The notes under the pieces are model-generated. The model was given only the letters and a program-made list of their open reading frames with translations, was not told the DNA's origin and did not search any database. Source: Rhizobium sp. Q54 (GTDB lineage Bacteria > Pseudomonadota > Alphaproteobacteria > CADEGL01). From it: DNA of 38,339 bases. The translations under genes and the position numbers were made by a program. The stretch is from assembly GCA_945860095.1 (NCBI GenBank), contig CAMAPP010000015.1, positions 1 through 38,339 on the forward strand. Reading direction: 5' to 3'. Below, piece after piece: positions 1-7,704 of the stretch (the stretch's first letter is position 1; each line of letters begins with the position of its first letter).

Positions 1-347
1 TGCGCAAGGGCGCGGTGCTCGTCGATATTTCGATCGATCAAGGCGGGTGTTTCGAGACCAGCCGGCCGACCACCCATGCCGAGCCGAGCTTCATCCTCGA
101 CGGCGTGGTGCATTACTGCGTAACCAATATGCCGGGCGCGGTGCCGCGCACCTCGACCTTCGCGCTCAACAACGTGACCCTGCCCTTCGTCACGGCCCTG
201 GCGAACAAGGGGTACCGCAAGGCATTGGCGGACAACGCGCATCTCAAGAACGGGCTCAACGTCCACCGTGGCAAGGTGACGTTCGAGGCGGTCGCGCGCG
301 AATTCAGCCATGTCTTTACTCTGGCCGACACGGCGCTCGCTTCCTGA
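1..347 (+). CDS. ald: Alanine dehydrogenase, C-terminal part (5' end outside window)
   Basis: This is the last ~115 residues of an NAD-dependent alanine dehydrogenase, which interconverts L-alanine with pyruvate and ammonium in the cytoplasm. The reading frame is open from base 3 and has no start of its own. The family signature DISIDQGGCFETSRPTTH lies at the beginning, followed by the conserved HYCVTNMPGAVPRTST segment and the C-terminal LNVHRGKVTFEAVA segment; these match the end of the Rossmann domain and the C-terminal catalytic lobe. The gene ends 12-15 bp before the macro-domain gene on the same strand, so the two may be co-transcribed. Identification rests on conserved motifs; the N-terminal catalytic residues cannot be seen. 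Confidence 0.93.
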   Translation, partial: RKGAVLVDISIDQGGCFETSRPTTHAEPSFILDGVVHYCVTNMPGAVPRTSTFALNNVTLPFVTALANKGYRKALADNAHLKNGLNVHRGKVTFEAVAREFSHVFTLADTALAS

Positions 348-362
348 CCCCATGGCGCGGTG

Positions 363-890
363 ATGTCGCCCGGCCGGATTCGAATCGTGGAAGGCGATAT
401 CGTCCGCCAACGAGTCGACGCCATCGTCAACGCGGCCAACGAATCCCTGCTGGGCGGCGGCGGCGTGGACGGCGCGATTCACCGCGCGGCGGGCCCGGAA
501 TTGCTGGCCGAATGCCGCACCCTTGGCTTCTGCCCGGCGGGCGAGGCGCGAATCACGCGCGGCTATCTCCTGCCCGCGCGCTTTGTCATTCATGCGGTCG
601 GGCCCGTGTGGCAAGGCGGCGGCGCGGGCGAGGACGAATTGCTTGCTCGGTGTCATGCGCGCGCCCTCGATCTCGCGCTTGAGGCCGGCGCGCGCAGCCT
701 TGCCTTTCCCGCGATCTCGACCGGGGCCTTTGGCTTTCCAGTCGCGCGTGCGGCCGGCATCGCGTTGCGGACCGTTGCTTTCCGGTTGTCGGGCGAGCGC
801 CATTTCGCCGAGATCCGCTTCGTGTGTTTCAACGCCGAGACCTTCATCGCATATAGCGCCGCGCACGAAGCCGTGACGGTGCCGCCGTGA
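363..890 (+). CDS. Macro-domain protein, probable O-acetyl-ADP-ribose deacetylase (YmdB/MacroD type)
   Basis: A 175-residue single-domain macro protein. Proteins of this group hydrolyse O-acetyl-ADP-ribose and may remove mono-ADP-ribose from proteins. Motifs in order: [34 protein letters not shown] is represented by the NAAN and GGGVDGAI elements near residues 20-40; [17 protein letters not shown] near residue 65; and the phosphate loop ISTGAFGFP near residue 120. The Asn and Asp used by MacroD-type hydrolases are kept. A GTG immediately upstream at 360 could also start translation; ATG at 363 is preferred. The stop codon at 888-890 lies inside the first unit of a 14-bp tandem repeat. Its position between alanine dehydrogenase and an acyl-CoA/acetyltransferase fusion hints at acetyl-group metabolism, which is inference. 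Confidence 0.9.
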   Translation: MSPGRIRIVEGDIVRQRVDAIVNAANESLLGGGGVDGAIHRAAGPELLAECRTLGFCPAGEARITRGYLLPARFVIHAVGPVWQGGGAGEDELLARCHARALDLALEAGARSLAFPAISTGAFGFPVARAAGIALRTVAFRLSGERHFAEIRFVCFNAETFIAYSAAHEAVTVPP

Positions 891-962
891 TGGTGCCGCC
901 GTGGCGGTGCCGCCGCGATGGTGCCGCTGCGATGGTGCTGCCGTGATGGTCATTCCGTGACG
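879..962 (+). repeat. 14-bp tandem repeat, six units, spanning a gene junction
   Basis: Six head-to-tail 14-bp units start at 879, 893, 907, 921, 935 and 949. The consensus is GTGCCGCCGTGATG; the last unit is degenerate (GTCATTCCGTGACG), and the flank just before the array (871-878, CCGTGACG) matches the end of the last unit. The array covers the stop codon of the macro gene and the start region of the next gene. Because 14 is not a multiple of 3, each unit shifts the frame, so the units supply ATG, GTG and TGA in different frames. No role is known. Confidence 0.9.
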
Positions 963-3635
963 ATTCGCAATCTCGATGCCGTCTTCCGGCCGCGATCCGT
1001 GGCGCTCATCGGCGCGAGCCGCCGGCCCGGTTCGGTTGGCGCGGTGGTCGCGCGCAACATGGCCGCCGCAGGTTTTGCGGGGCCGCTCTACGCGGTGCAC
1101 CCCGATCGCACGGCATTCGAAGGCTTTACGACCTTTTCCGATATCCAATCCCTGCCGGCCGCGCCGGATTTGGCGGTCATCGCCACGCCGCCCGATACGG
1201 TGCCGGGTCTCGTGGCTGCGCTCGGCGCGCGCGGCGCGCGCGGCGCGGTGGTGATCACGGCGGGTTTCGGCGAAAGCAAGGATGAATCGGGCCCGGCGCG
1301 CCAACGCGCCATGCTGATGGCCGCGAAGCCGCACACCCTGCGCATCGTCGGCCCGAACTGCGTCGGCATCGCCGTGCCTGGCATGGGTTTGAACGCGAGC
1401 TTCGCGCATATCGCGCCGCGTCCGGGGGGGATTGCGTTCGTCGCCCAGTCTGGCGCCGTGCTGACATCGGTTCTGGATTGGGCCACCTCGCGCGGCATCG
1501 GATTCTCGCATTTGGTTTCGCTCGGAGGCATGGCCGATGTCGATTTCGGCGACATGCTCGACTATCTCGCGAACGATCCGGGCACGCGTGCGATCCTGCT
1601 GTACGTCGAAGCGATCACGAACGCGCGAAAATTCATGTCCGCGGCGCGCGCGGCGGCGCGGCTCAAGTCCGTGGTGGCGGTGAAGGCGGGGCGGCGTCCC
1701 GAGGGCGCGGCGGCCGCGTCCTCCCACACTGGCGCCTTGGCCGGCCATGACGGTGCTTATGATGCCGCTTTCCGGCGCGCGGGCATTCTGCGCGTGACCG
1801 AACTCGACGAATTGTTCGATGCGGTCGAAACCCTGGCCCATTCCCGCGCGCCCGCGGGCGACCGGCTGGCCATCGTCACCAATGGCGGCGGTATTGGCGT
1901 CATGGCGACGGACACGCTGATCGACAGGGGCGGGCGTCTCGCGGCGCTATCGCCAGCCACGATGGCCCGGCTGGACGGCGTTCTGCCGCGCACCTGGTCG
2001 CGCGGCAATCCCGTCGACATCATCGGCGATGCCGATGGCGCGCGTTACGAAGCGGCGCTGAAGGCCGTGCTCGACGATGGCGGGGTCGATGCGGTTCTGG
2101 TGCTCAACTGCCCCGTGGCGGTGGCCTCGGCGACCGATGCGGCGGACGCCGTGATCCGCGCGGCGGCCGGGCGCGACCGGCCGTTGTTCACGAGTTGGCT
2201 CGGCGCCGATGGCGCGGCCGAGGCGCGCCGACGGTTCGCCGAGGCGGCGATACCGACCTATGACACGCCCGCCCAGGCGGTGCGCGCCATCATGCATCTG
2301 GTCGACCGCCGGCGCGGCCGGGAAAATCTGATGGAGGTGCCCCCGGCTCAACCGGACGAAGCGACGCCCGACCGGGCGGCGGTCCGCGCCATCTTCGATC
2401 GGGCGCTGGCCGAGCGGCGGGAATGGTTGATGGCGCACGAGGCCAAGGCCGTCCTCGCGGCCTTCGGCGTGCCGGTCGTCGAAGATGCGGTGGCATCCGA
2501 CGGCGCCGCGGCCGCGCGCCTGGCGGCACGGCTAGCGGGGCCGGCCGTGCTCAAGATTCTTTCGCCCGACATCACGCATAAATCCGATCTCGGCGGGGTC
2601 GCGCTCGACCTTGCGACGCCCGATGCCGTGCGCGCCGCGGCCGAGGCGATGTGGGCGCGGGTGCGCGCGGCCCGGCCGGACGCGCTCCTCCTCGGCTTCC
2701 TCGTTTCGCCCATGATCCGCCGGCCCCATGCGCTGGAACTGATCGTGGGCGCCTCGACCGACCCGACTTTCGGACCCCTCATCCTGTTCGGCCAGGGCGG
2801 GACCGCCGTCGAGGTCGTCGGCGACACGGCCTTGGCCCTGCCGCCGCTCAATATTCCGCTCGCCCGCGACCTGATCGCGCGCACGCGGATCGCACGCCTG
2901 CTCGCGGGCTACCGCGACCGCAAGCCCGCGGACCTCGACCTCCTGGCGCGCATTCTGGTCGCGGTCTCGGGCCTCGTGGCCGATTTTCCCGAAATCGCCG
3001 AGCTCGACATCAACCCCCTTCTGGCCGATGACGGCGGCGCGGTCGCGCTGGACGCCCGAATACGGGTCGCGCCGGCATCGGGGATAGGGTCCGCGCGCCT
3101 GGCCATCACGCCCTATCCGCGCGAACTCGCGCGCACCGTTTGCGTGCCGGATGGCCGTACCCTTCTGCTCCGCCCGGTGCGCCCCGAGGACGAAGCCGCC
3201 TTCCGGCGCGCCTTCGATACTCTCGATCCCGAGGACATCCGCATGCGTTTTCACGCCCCCATCCGCGCGCTGACCCGCGACGTGGCCGCGCGCCTGACGC
3301 AAATCGACTACGACCGCGAAATGGCCTTCGTCCTTGCCGATCCGAAGCCCGCCGGTCTTGCCGATATCCACGGCGTCGCGCGCATGCATGCCGATCCCGA
3401 CAATGTCGCGGCGGAATACGCCGTCATCGTCGCCAGCGGCGAAAAGGGACGGGGCCTCGGCTATCTCTTGATGCGGGCGCTGATCGATCACGCCAAGAGG
3501 CGCGGCCTCAAGGAATTATTCGGCCACGTCATGCGCTCGAACGCCGCGATGCTGAAGTTGTGCGGCGAGCTCGGATTCGCGAACGCCCCGATGCCCGATG
3601 CGCCCGAGATCGTGCGCGTGTCGCTCGCGCTCTAG
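957..3635 (+). CDS. NDP-forming acyl-CoA synthetase / GNAT acetyltransferase fusion (Pat/PatZ-like)
   Basis: An 892-residue cytoplasmic fusion. Domains in order: CoA-binding Rossmann domain (about 1-130, with FRPRSVALIGAS and the GPNCVGIA motif), succinyl-CoA-synthetase-like flavodoxin domains (about 145-450, FVAQSGAV, and the SHTGALAG motif with His near residue 257), an ATP-grasp domain (about 490-700, VLKILSPDITHKSD) and a C-terminal GNAT acetyltransferase (about 725-890, acetyl-CoA loop KGRGLGYLL). Members of this architecture acetylate lysines of metabolic enzymes such as acetyl-CoA synthetase. I chose GTG 957 because homologues begin close to the RNLDA segment; an in-frame ATG at 918 lies inside the tandem repeat and would add 13 unconvincing residues. 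No good ribosome site is visible for either. The gene converges on phoB and their stop codons overlap. Confidence 0.88.
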   Translation: MTIRNLDAVFRPRSVALIGASRRPGSVGAVVARNMAAAGFAGPLYAVHPDRTAFEGFTTFSDIQSLPAAPDLAVIATPPDTVPGLVAALGARGARGAVVITAGFGESKDESGPARQRAMLMAAKPHTLRIVGPNCVGIAVPGMGLNASFAHIAPRPGGIAFVAQSGAVLTSVLDWATSRGIGFSHLVSLGGMADVDFGDMLDYLANDPGTRAILLYVEAITNARKFMSAARAAARLKSVVAVKAGRRPEGAAAASSHTGALAGHDGAYDAAFRRAGILRVTELDELFDAVETLAHSRAPAGDRLAIVTNGGGIGVMATDTLIDRGGRLAALSPATMARLDGVLPRTWSRGNPVDIIGDADGARYEAALKAVLDDGGVDAVLVLNCPVAVASATDAADAVIRAAAGRDRPLFTSWLGADGAAEARRRFAEAAIPTYDTPAQAVRAIMHLVDRRRGRENLMEVPPAQPDEATPDRAAVRAIFDRALAERREWLMAHEAKAVLAAFGVPVVEDAVASDGAAAARLAARLAGPAVLKILSPDITHKSDLGGVALDLATPDAVRAAAEAMWARVRAARPDALLLGFLVSPMIRRPHALELIVGASTDPTFGPLILFGQGGTAVEVVGDTALALPPLNIPLARDLIARTRIARLLAGYRDRKPADLDLLARILVAVSGLVADFPEIAELDINPLLADDGGAVALDARIRVAPASGIGSARLAITPYPRELARTVCVPDGRTLLLRPVRPEDEAAFRRAFDTLDPEDIRMRFHAPIRALTRDVAARLTQIDYDREMAFVLADPKPAGLADIHGVARMHADPDNVAAEYAVIVASGEKGRGLGYLLMRALIDHAKRRGLKELFGHVMRSNAAMLKLCGELGFANAPMPDAPEIVRVSLAL

Positions 3636-4327
3636 GCCGCGGCACCGGTGTCGAGCGCGTAGCCGAAGGCGCGAACGGTTCGGATCAAATCCGCCTGGCC
3701 GTCCCCGTTGAGCGCCTTGCGCAGGCGCCGGATATGTACGTCCACGGTGCGCGGTTCGACATAGGCATCCCGCCCCCATGCCGCGTCCAGCAGCTGCTCG
3801 CGCGAGAACACCCGGCCCGGATGCGCGAGGAAATGCCGCAACAGGCGGAATTCGGTGGGGCCAAGATGGACCGGACGGCCCTCGCGGGTGACCCGGTGGT
3901 TGGCCAAATCCATGACGACATCGTCGTGCTGCAGCGTTTCGCCGCCGAAGGCGGGCTTGGCGCGGCGAAGAACCGCGCGCACGCGCGCGATCAATTCGGC
4001 GGGCGAGAAGGGCTTCGTCACGTAATCGTCCGCGCCGCTGTCGAGACCGCGAACCCGGTCGGCCTCCTCGCCCTTGGCCGTCAGAATGATGATCGGCGTG
4101 GCGCGGGTTTCGGCCTTGCGGCGAAGCTGGCGACAGACCTCGATGCCCGACATCTTCGGCAGCATCCAATCGAGGACGATCAAATCCGGCTTGTGCTCCG
4201 CGACCGAAACCATGGCCTCCTCGCCGTCGGCGGCCTCGCCGACATCGAAGCCCTCGCGCTCGAGATTGTAGCGCAGCAGCGTGACGAGCGCGGTTTCGTC
4301 TTCGACGATGAGCACGCGAGGTTTCAT
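3632..4327 (-). CDS. phoB: Phosphate regulon response regulator PhoB
   Basis: A 231-residue OmpR/PhoB-family response regulator. The receiver domain (about 1-120) has the acidic pair E9/D10, phospho-acceptor D53 in VLDWMLP, T83 and K105 in TKPFSP. The C-terminal winged-helix domain (about 130-228) contains GPTEFRLLRHFLAHPG and the recognition segment VDVHIRRLRKAL. Phosphorylated PhoB activates phosphate-starvation genes from PhoB boxes; its kinase is expected to be PhoR, encoded about 9 kb upstream on the same strand. The start codon overlaps the phoU stop (ATGA), so it is the last gene of pstSCAB-phoU-phoB and should be raised by its own action on the pstS promoter. Its stop overlaps that of the convergent acyltransferase gene. 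Confidence 0.97.
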   Translation of the reverse strand: MKPRVLIVEDETALVTLLRYNLEREGFDVGEAADGEEAMVSVAEHKPDLIVLDWMLPKMSGIEVCRQLRRKAETRATPIIILTAKGEEADRVRGLDSGADDYVTKPFSPAELIARVRAVLRRAKPAFGGETLQHDDVVMDLANHRVTREGRPVHLGPTEFRLLRHFLAHPGRVFSREQLLDAAWGRDAYVEPRTVDVHIRRLRKALNGDGQADLIRTVRAFGYALDTGAAA

Positions 4328-5049
4328 GAGGGCGATCCACCGCCGTCTTTATTCGCATTGCGCCGGTTTTGCGCCGAACGCGGGCGCGAATCTCGCATTG
4401 GGCCACCGTGCACGAGATAGTGGCACATTTCCGCGATATTGGTCGCGTGGTCGCCGATCCGCTCGATGTTCTTCGAGATGAACAGCATGTGCGTGCAAGG
4501 CGTGATGTTGCGAGGATCTTCGAGCATATAGGTCAAGAGCTCGCGAAACAGGCCCGTGTGCAAGGCGTCGAGTTGATCGTCGCGGTGCCAGACATCCATC
4601 GCCTTGTCGACGTCCTTCTCGAGATAGGCGTCGAGCACGTCCTTGACCATTCTCTGCGACACCTCCGCAAGACGCGGGAGCGACGACAGACCCTTGATCG
4701 AGGGATGTTCGTTCAATCGGATCGTGCGCTTGGCGATATTGGTCGCGCAATCGGCCACGCGCTCAAGCTCGTCGGAAACCTTGAGCGCCGAGACGATCTC
4801 GCGCAAATCGGTCGCGACCGGTTGGCGCAAGGCCAGAAGCCGCACGACCAGATCGTCGATTTGCAGCTCGAGTTCGTCTATCAGATCGTCGTTCTCGATC
4901 GTTTGGGCGGCAAGGTCGGTGTCGCGGCGCACTGTGGACTCGACCGCGGTCTTGAGCTGCGCCTCCGCGAGGCCGCCCATGCGGGCCAAGAGGTTGTTCA
5001 ATTCCTTCAAGTCTTCGTCGTACTTCCGGACCGTGTGTCCCTGGCTCAT
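4324..5049 (-). CDS. phoU: Phosphate signalling regulator PhoU
   Basis: A 241-residue PhoU protein made of two repeated three-helix bundles. The conserved E/DxxxD metal-binding type helices are visible, for example DELERVADCATNIAKR in the first half and NIERIGDHATNIAEM in the second. PhoU links the transport state of PstSCAB to PhoR, so that PhoB stays unphosphorylated when phosphate is plentiful. An AGGGA ribosome site lies 6 bp before the ATG. It follows pstB after 52 bp and overlaps phoB by the ATGA arrangement, indicating translational coupling. The highly charged C-terminal tail (about 225-241) lies beyond the usual helical core. Confidence 0.97.
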   Translation of the reverse strand: MSQGHTVRKYDEDLKELNNLLARMGGLAEAQLKTAVESTVRRDTDLAAQTIENDDLIDELELQIDDLVVRLLALRQPVATDLREIVSALKVSDELERVADCATNIAKRTIRLNEHPSIKGLSSLPRLAEVSQRMVKDVLDAYLEKDVDKAMDVWHRDDQLDALHTGLFRELLTYMLEDPRNITPCTHMLFISKNIERIGDHATNIAEMCHYLVHGGPMRDSRPRSAQNRRNANKDGGGSPS

Positions 5050-5101
5050 TGTAATTCCCTATCGGTCGGTTCTCGCGCCACGTCCATCAACCGTCCCCAG
5101 C

Positions 5102-5917
5102 TCAGCCAAAACGGCCCGTCACGTAATCCTGGGTTTGCCGGCTCTTGGGGTTCGTGAATATCTCGTCGGTGTCGCCGTACTCGATCAGCTTGCCGAGATA
5201 CATGAACGCGGTGTTGTCGGACACGCGCGCGGCCTGCTGCATGTTGTGGGTGACGATGATGATCGTGTATTGACCCGACAATTCGTCGATCAGCTCCTCG
5301 ACCCGCGCGGTGGAGATGGGGTCGAGGGCCGAGCATGGCTCATCCATCAACAGAACTTCGGGGTCGCCGGCTATCGCGCGGGCGATGCACAGGCGCTGTT
5401 GCTGGCCGCCCGAGAGGCCGAGCGCGCTCTGGTGCAGGCGATCCTTGGCCTCGTCCCAAAGCGCCGCGCTCTTGAGCGAGCGTTCGGCCGTTTCCTCGAG
5501 CAGGCGCTTGTTGCGCACGCCGTCGACGCGCAGGGGATAGATGACGTTCTCGAAGATCGACATGGGGAAGGGGTTGGGCTTCTGGAACACCATGCCCATG
5601 CGTTTGCGCAGCGCGATCACGTCGGCGCGCGGATCGTAGATGTTGTTGTTGTCCAACGTCACATTGCCCGAAATCGTCATGCCGTCGATCAGATCGTTCA
5701 TGCGATTGAGCGAGCGCAGCAGGGTCGATTTGCCGCAACCCGACGGACCGATGAGCGCGGTCACAAGGCCGCGTTCGACCACCATTTCCACGCCGAACAG
5801 CGCTTGCGCGGCGCCGTACCACAGACAAAATTCCGCGATATCGAGAATGGTGCCCCGATCGCCCTTCTTCACGTGATAGATCGTGCCGCCGTTTGCTGGC
5901 GTGCTTGCCGACGTCAT
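5102..5917 (-). CDS. pstB: Phosphate ABC transporter ATP-binding protein PstB
   Basis: A 271-residue ABC ATPase that powers phosphate import through PstC and PstA. Walker [10 protein letters not shown] is at 57-65, the Q-loop at [10 protein letters not shown], the signature LSGGQ at 168-172, Walker B LLMDEP at 189-194 and the switch histidine in IVTHNMQQA at about 224. The sequence [13 protein letters not shown] is typical of PstB rather than other ABC ATPases. A GGGAG site lies 8 bp before the ATG. The ~17 residues before the ABC core form a short extension. It lies 25 bp after pstA and before phoU in one operon. Confidence 0.97.
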   Translation of the reverse strand: MTSASTPANGGTIYHVKKGDRGTILDIAEFCLWYGAAQALFGVEMVVERGLVTALIGPSGCGKSTLLRSLNRMNDLIDGMTISGNVTLDNNNIYDPRADVIALRKRMGMVFQKPNPFPMSIFENVIYPLRVDGVRNKRLLEETAERSLKSAALWDEAKDRLHQSALGLSGGQQQRLCIARAIAGDPEVLLMDEPCSALDPISTARVEELIDELSGQYTIIIVTHNMQQAARVSDNTAFMYLGKLIEYGDTDEIFTNPKSRQTQDYVTGRFG

Positions 5918-5942
5918 TGTCGCATCTCCCGCCTTCGCGTCC

Positions 5943-7685
5943 CTAGAACTGGCTACCCTTGAATTTCCGCTTCATCCGGTTGCGTATGACGATCGCCGCC
6001 AGATTCATGGCGGCGATCAAACAGATCAAAAGCATCGTGGTCACGAACACCATCGGCTTTCCCGCCTCCGAATTACGCGACTGGAAGCCGACATCGAAGA
6101 TATGAAAGCCGAGGTGCATAAAGCTGCGCTCGAGGTGAATGAAGGGGAAAAACCCGTCCACCGGAAGTTCCGGCGCTAGCTTGACGACGCCGACCAACAT
6201 CAAGGGCGCGACTTCCCCCGCCCCGCGGGCCATGGCCAGGATGATCCCGGTCATGATGCCCGGCATGGCGCGCGGCAGAACGATGCGCGTGATGGTCTGC
6301 CATTTCGACGCCCCGCACGCGAGCGAACCCTCGCGCATCGAGCGCGGCACGGCGGCCAGCGCCTCCTCGGTCGCCACGATCACGACTGGCACCGTGAGAA
6401 GGGCGAGGGTGAGCGAGGCCCACAGCAATCCGCCCGTGCCGAAGGTCGGATTGGGCAGGTTCTCGGAGAAGAACAGCCGGTCGATCCTACCGCCCAGGAT
6501 ATAGGCAAAAAAGCCAAGCCCGAAAACGCCGTAAACGATCGAGGGCACGCCCGCGAGGTTGTTCACCGCGACGCGCACGATGGCGACCGTGCGGCCTTGC
6601 TTGGCGTATTCGCGCAGATATAGCGCCGTGATCACGCCGAAGGGCGCGACGGCGACCACTAGAAGAACGGTCATCGCGAAGGTTCCGAAGATCGCCGGCA
6701 GCACGCCGCCCTCGGTATTCGCCTCGCGCGGCTCCTCGGTCAGGAATTCGGCCCAGCGCGACAGATAGACGCCGATCTTCTGAAAGAAGCCGATATCGTT
6801 CGCTGCGTACAGACGGACGATCGTCGATAGGGGAAGGACTTTCTCCCGCCCGCCGATATCCGCCAAATAGACTCGTTGCGCCGCATCCTCGGCGCGCAGC
6901 GCCTTCGCTTCGGCGGCCAGTTCGTCGTACCGTATTTGCAGCTCCTGGGCGCGCGCGTTGAACTTCTCGTTCGCAGCGGCGTATTCGGGACTCGCGATCC
7001 CGTTGCGCAGCTCGATTCCGCGGAGGCCCAGGCGTTCCTTGTTGAGGTAATGGTTGATGGAGCCGATCTCGTCCTTCTCGATGTTTCGGATGCGGTGAAA
7101 TCTGTCGCGCGCCTCGGCGTGCGCCGCGCGCATTTCCGATTCGGCGAAGTTTCCGGCTTCCTTCTTCGCGCCGCCGGCCTCGAATCCCTGGATTCGGCCG
7201 ATGAACACGCCCCACTCGACACGCTCGGCGAAATACAGGCCGTTCGGGTATTCGCGCTTGGCGACGTTGTGCTCGGGCACCCAGCGAAAATCGTCGCCGT
7301 AGAGGTCGAAATTTCCGGTGCGGTAGAGCGTGCGGAGCGCGAAGCCGTCATCGGCCGCGACCATGGCGCGGGCCTTGGGCGGCAATTGCTCCGCGATGTC
7401 GGGCGCCAGTTTGTAGCGCTCCACGCGCGAGGGTTCGCCCGCGATCACCTCGCCGTTCGTCAGCGTTACCGCCGCGATCGACTTGGGATAAAACGTCGAA
7501 AGGCCGTTCCACAAGACCATGACCAAAAATCCGACGATCATGATGCAACCGAACGCCAGCGCGCCGCCGAGCGCCCATAGAAAGGGTTCGCCTTGCGACG
7601 AAAGATCCGTCACGCGCTTGCGGGCCATGGTCATCGTCTGTCCTGCATCGGCCGCCACCGTCTTGTTCAAGTAGCTCACGGTCAT
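5943..7685 (-). CDS. pstA: Phosphate ABC transporter permease PstA, long form with an N-terminal periplasmic insertion
   Basis: A 580-residue inner-membrane permease. Textbook PstA proteins are roughly 280-300 residues, so about half of this one is extra. One membrane segment lies at about 37-60 ([22 protein letters not shown]). A large hydrophilic, coiled-coil-rich region follows (about 65-310; DUF3333-type), and the usual permease domain starts near 320. The permease contains the cytoplasmic EAA-type loop ([23 protein letters not shown]) that contacts PstB. The long segment is predicted periplasmic because it follows one membrane helix. An AGAGGA site precedes the ATG by 6 bp, and the gene begins 19 bp after pstC. 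Similar long PstA proteins occur in other Proteobacteria; what the extra domain does is not established. Confidence 0.93.
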   Translation of the reverse strand: MTVSYLNKTVAADAGQTMTMARKRVTDLSSQGEPFLWALGGALAFGCIMIVGFLVMVLWNGLSTFYPKSIAAVTLTNGEVIAGEPSRVERYKLAPDIAEQLPPKARAMVAADDGFALRTLYRTGNFDLYGDDFRWVPEHNVAKREYPNGLYFAERVEWGVFIGRIQGFEAGGAKKEAGNFAESEMRAAHAEARDRFHRIRNIEKDEIGSINHYLNKERLGLRGIELRNGIASPEYAAANEKFNARAQELQIRYDELAAEAKALRAEDAAQRVYLADIGGREKVLPLSTIVRLYAANDIGFFQKIGVYLSRWAEFLTEEPREANTEGGVLPAIFGTFAMTVLLVVAVAPFGVITALYLREYAKQGRTVAIVRVAVNNLAGVPSIVYGVFGLGFFAYILGGRIDRLFFSENLPNPTFGTGGLLWASLTLALLTVPVVIVATEEALAAVPRSMREGSLACGASKWQTITRIVLPRAMPGIMTGIILAMARGAGEVAPLMLVGVVKLAPELPVDGFFPFIHLERSFMHLGFHIFDVGFQSRNSEAGKPMVFVTTMLLICLIAAMNLAAIVIRNRMKRKFKGSQF

Positions 7686-7704
7686 ACGACGTCCTCTGCG
7701 GATA

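Noticed and set aside
918-956. ATG at 918 as start of the acyltransferase fusion
   Set aside because: It lies within the 14-bp repeat and adds residues unlike the family; homologues start near the RNLDA segment, so GTG 957 is preferred.
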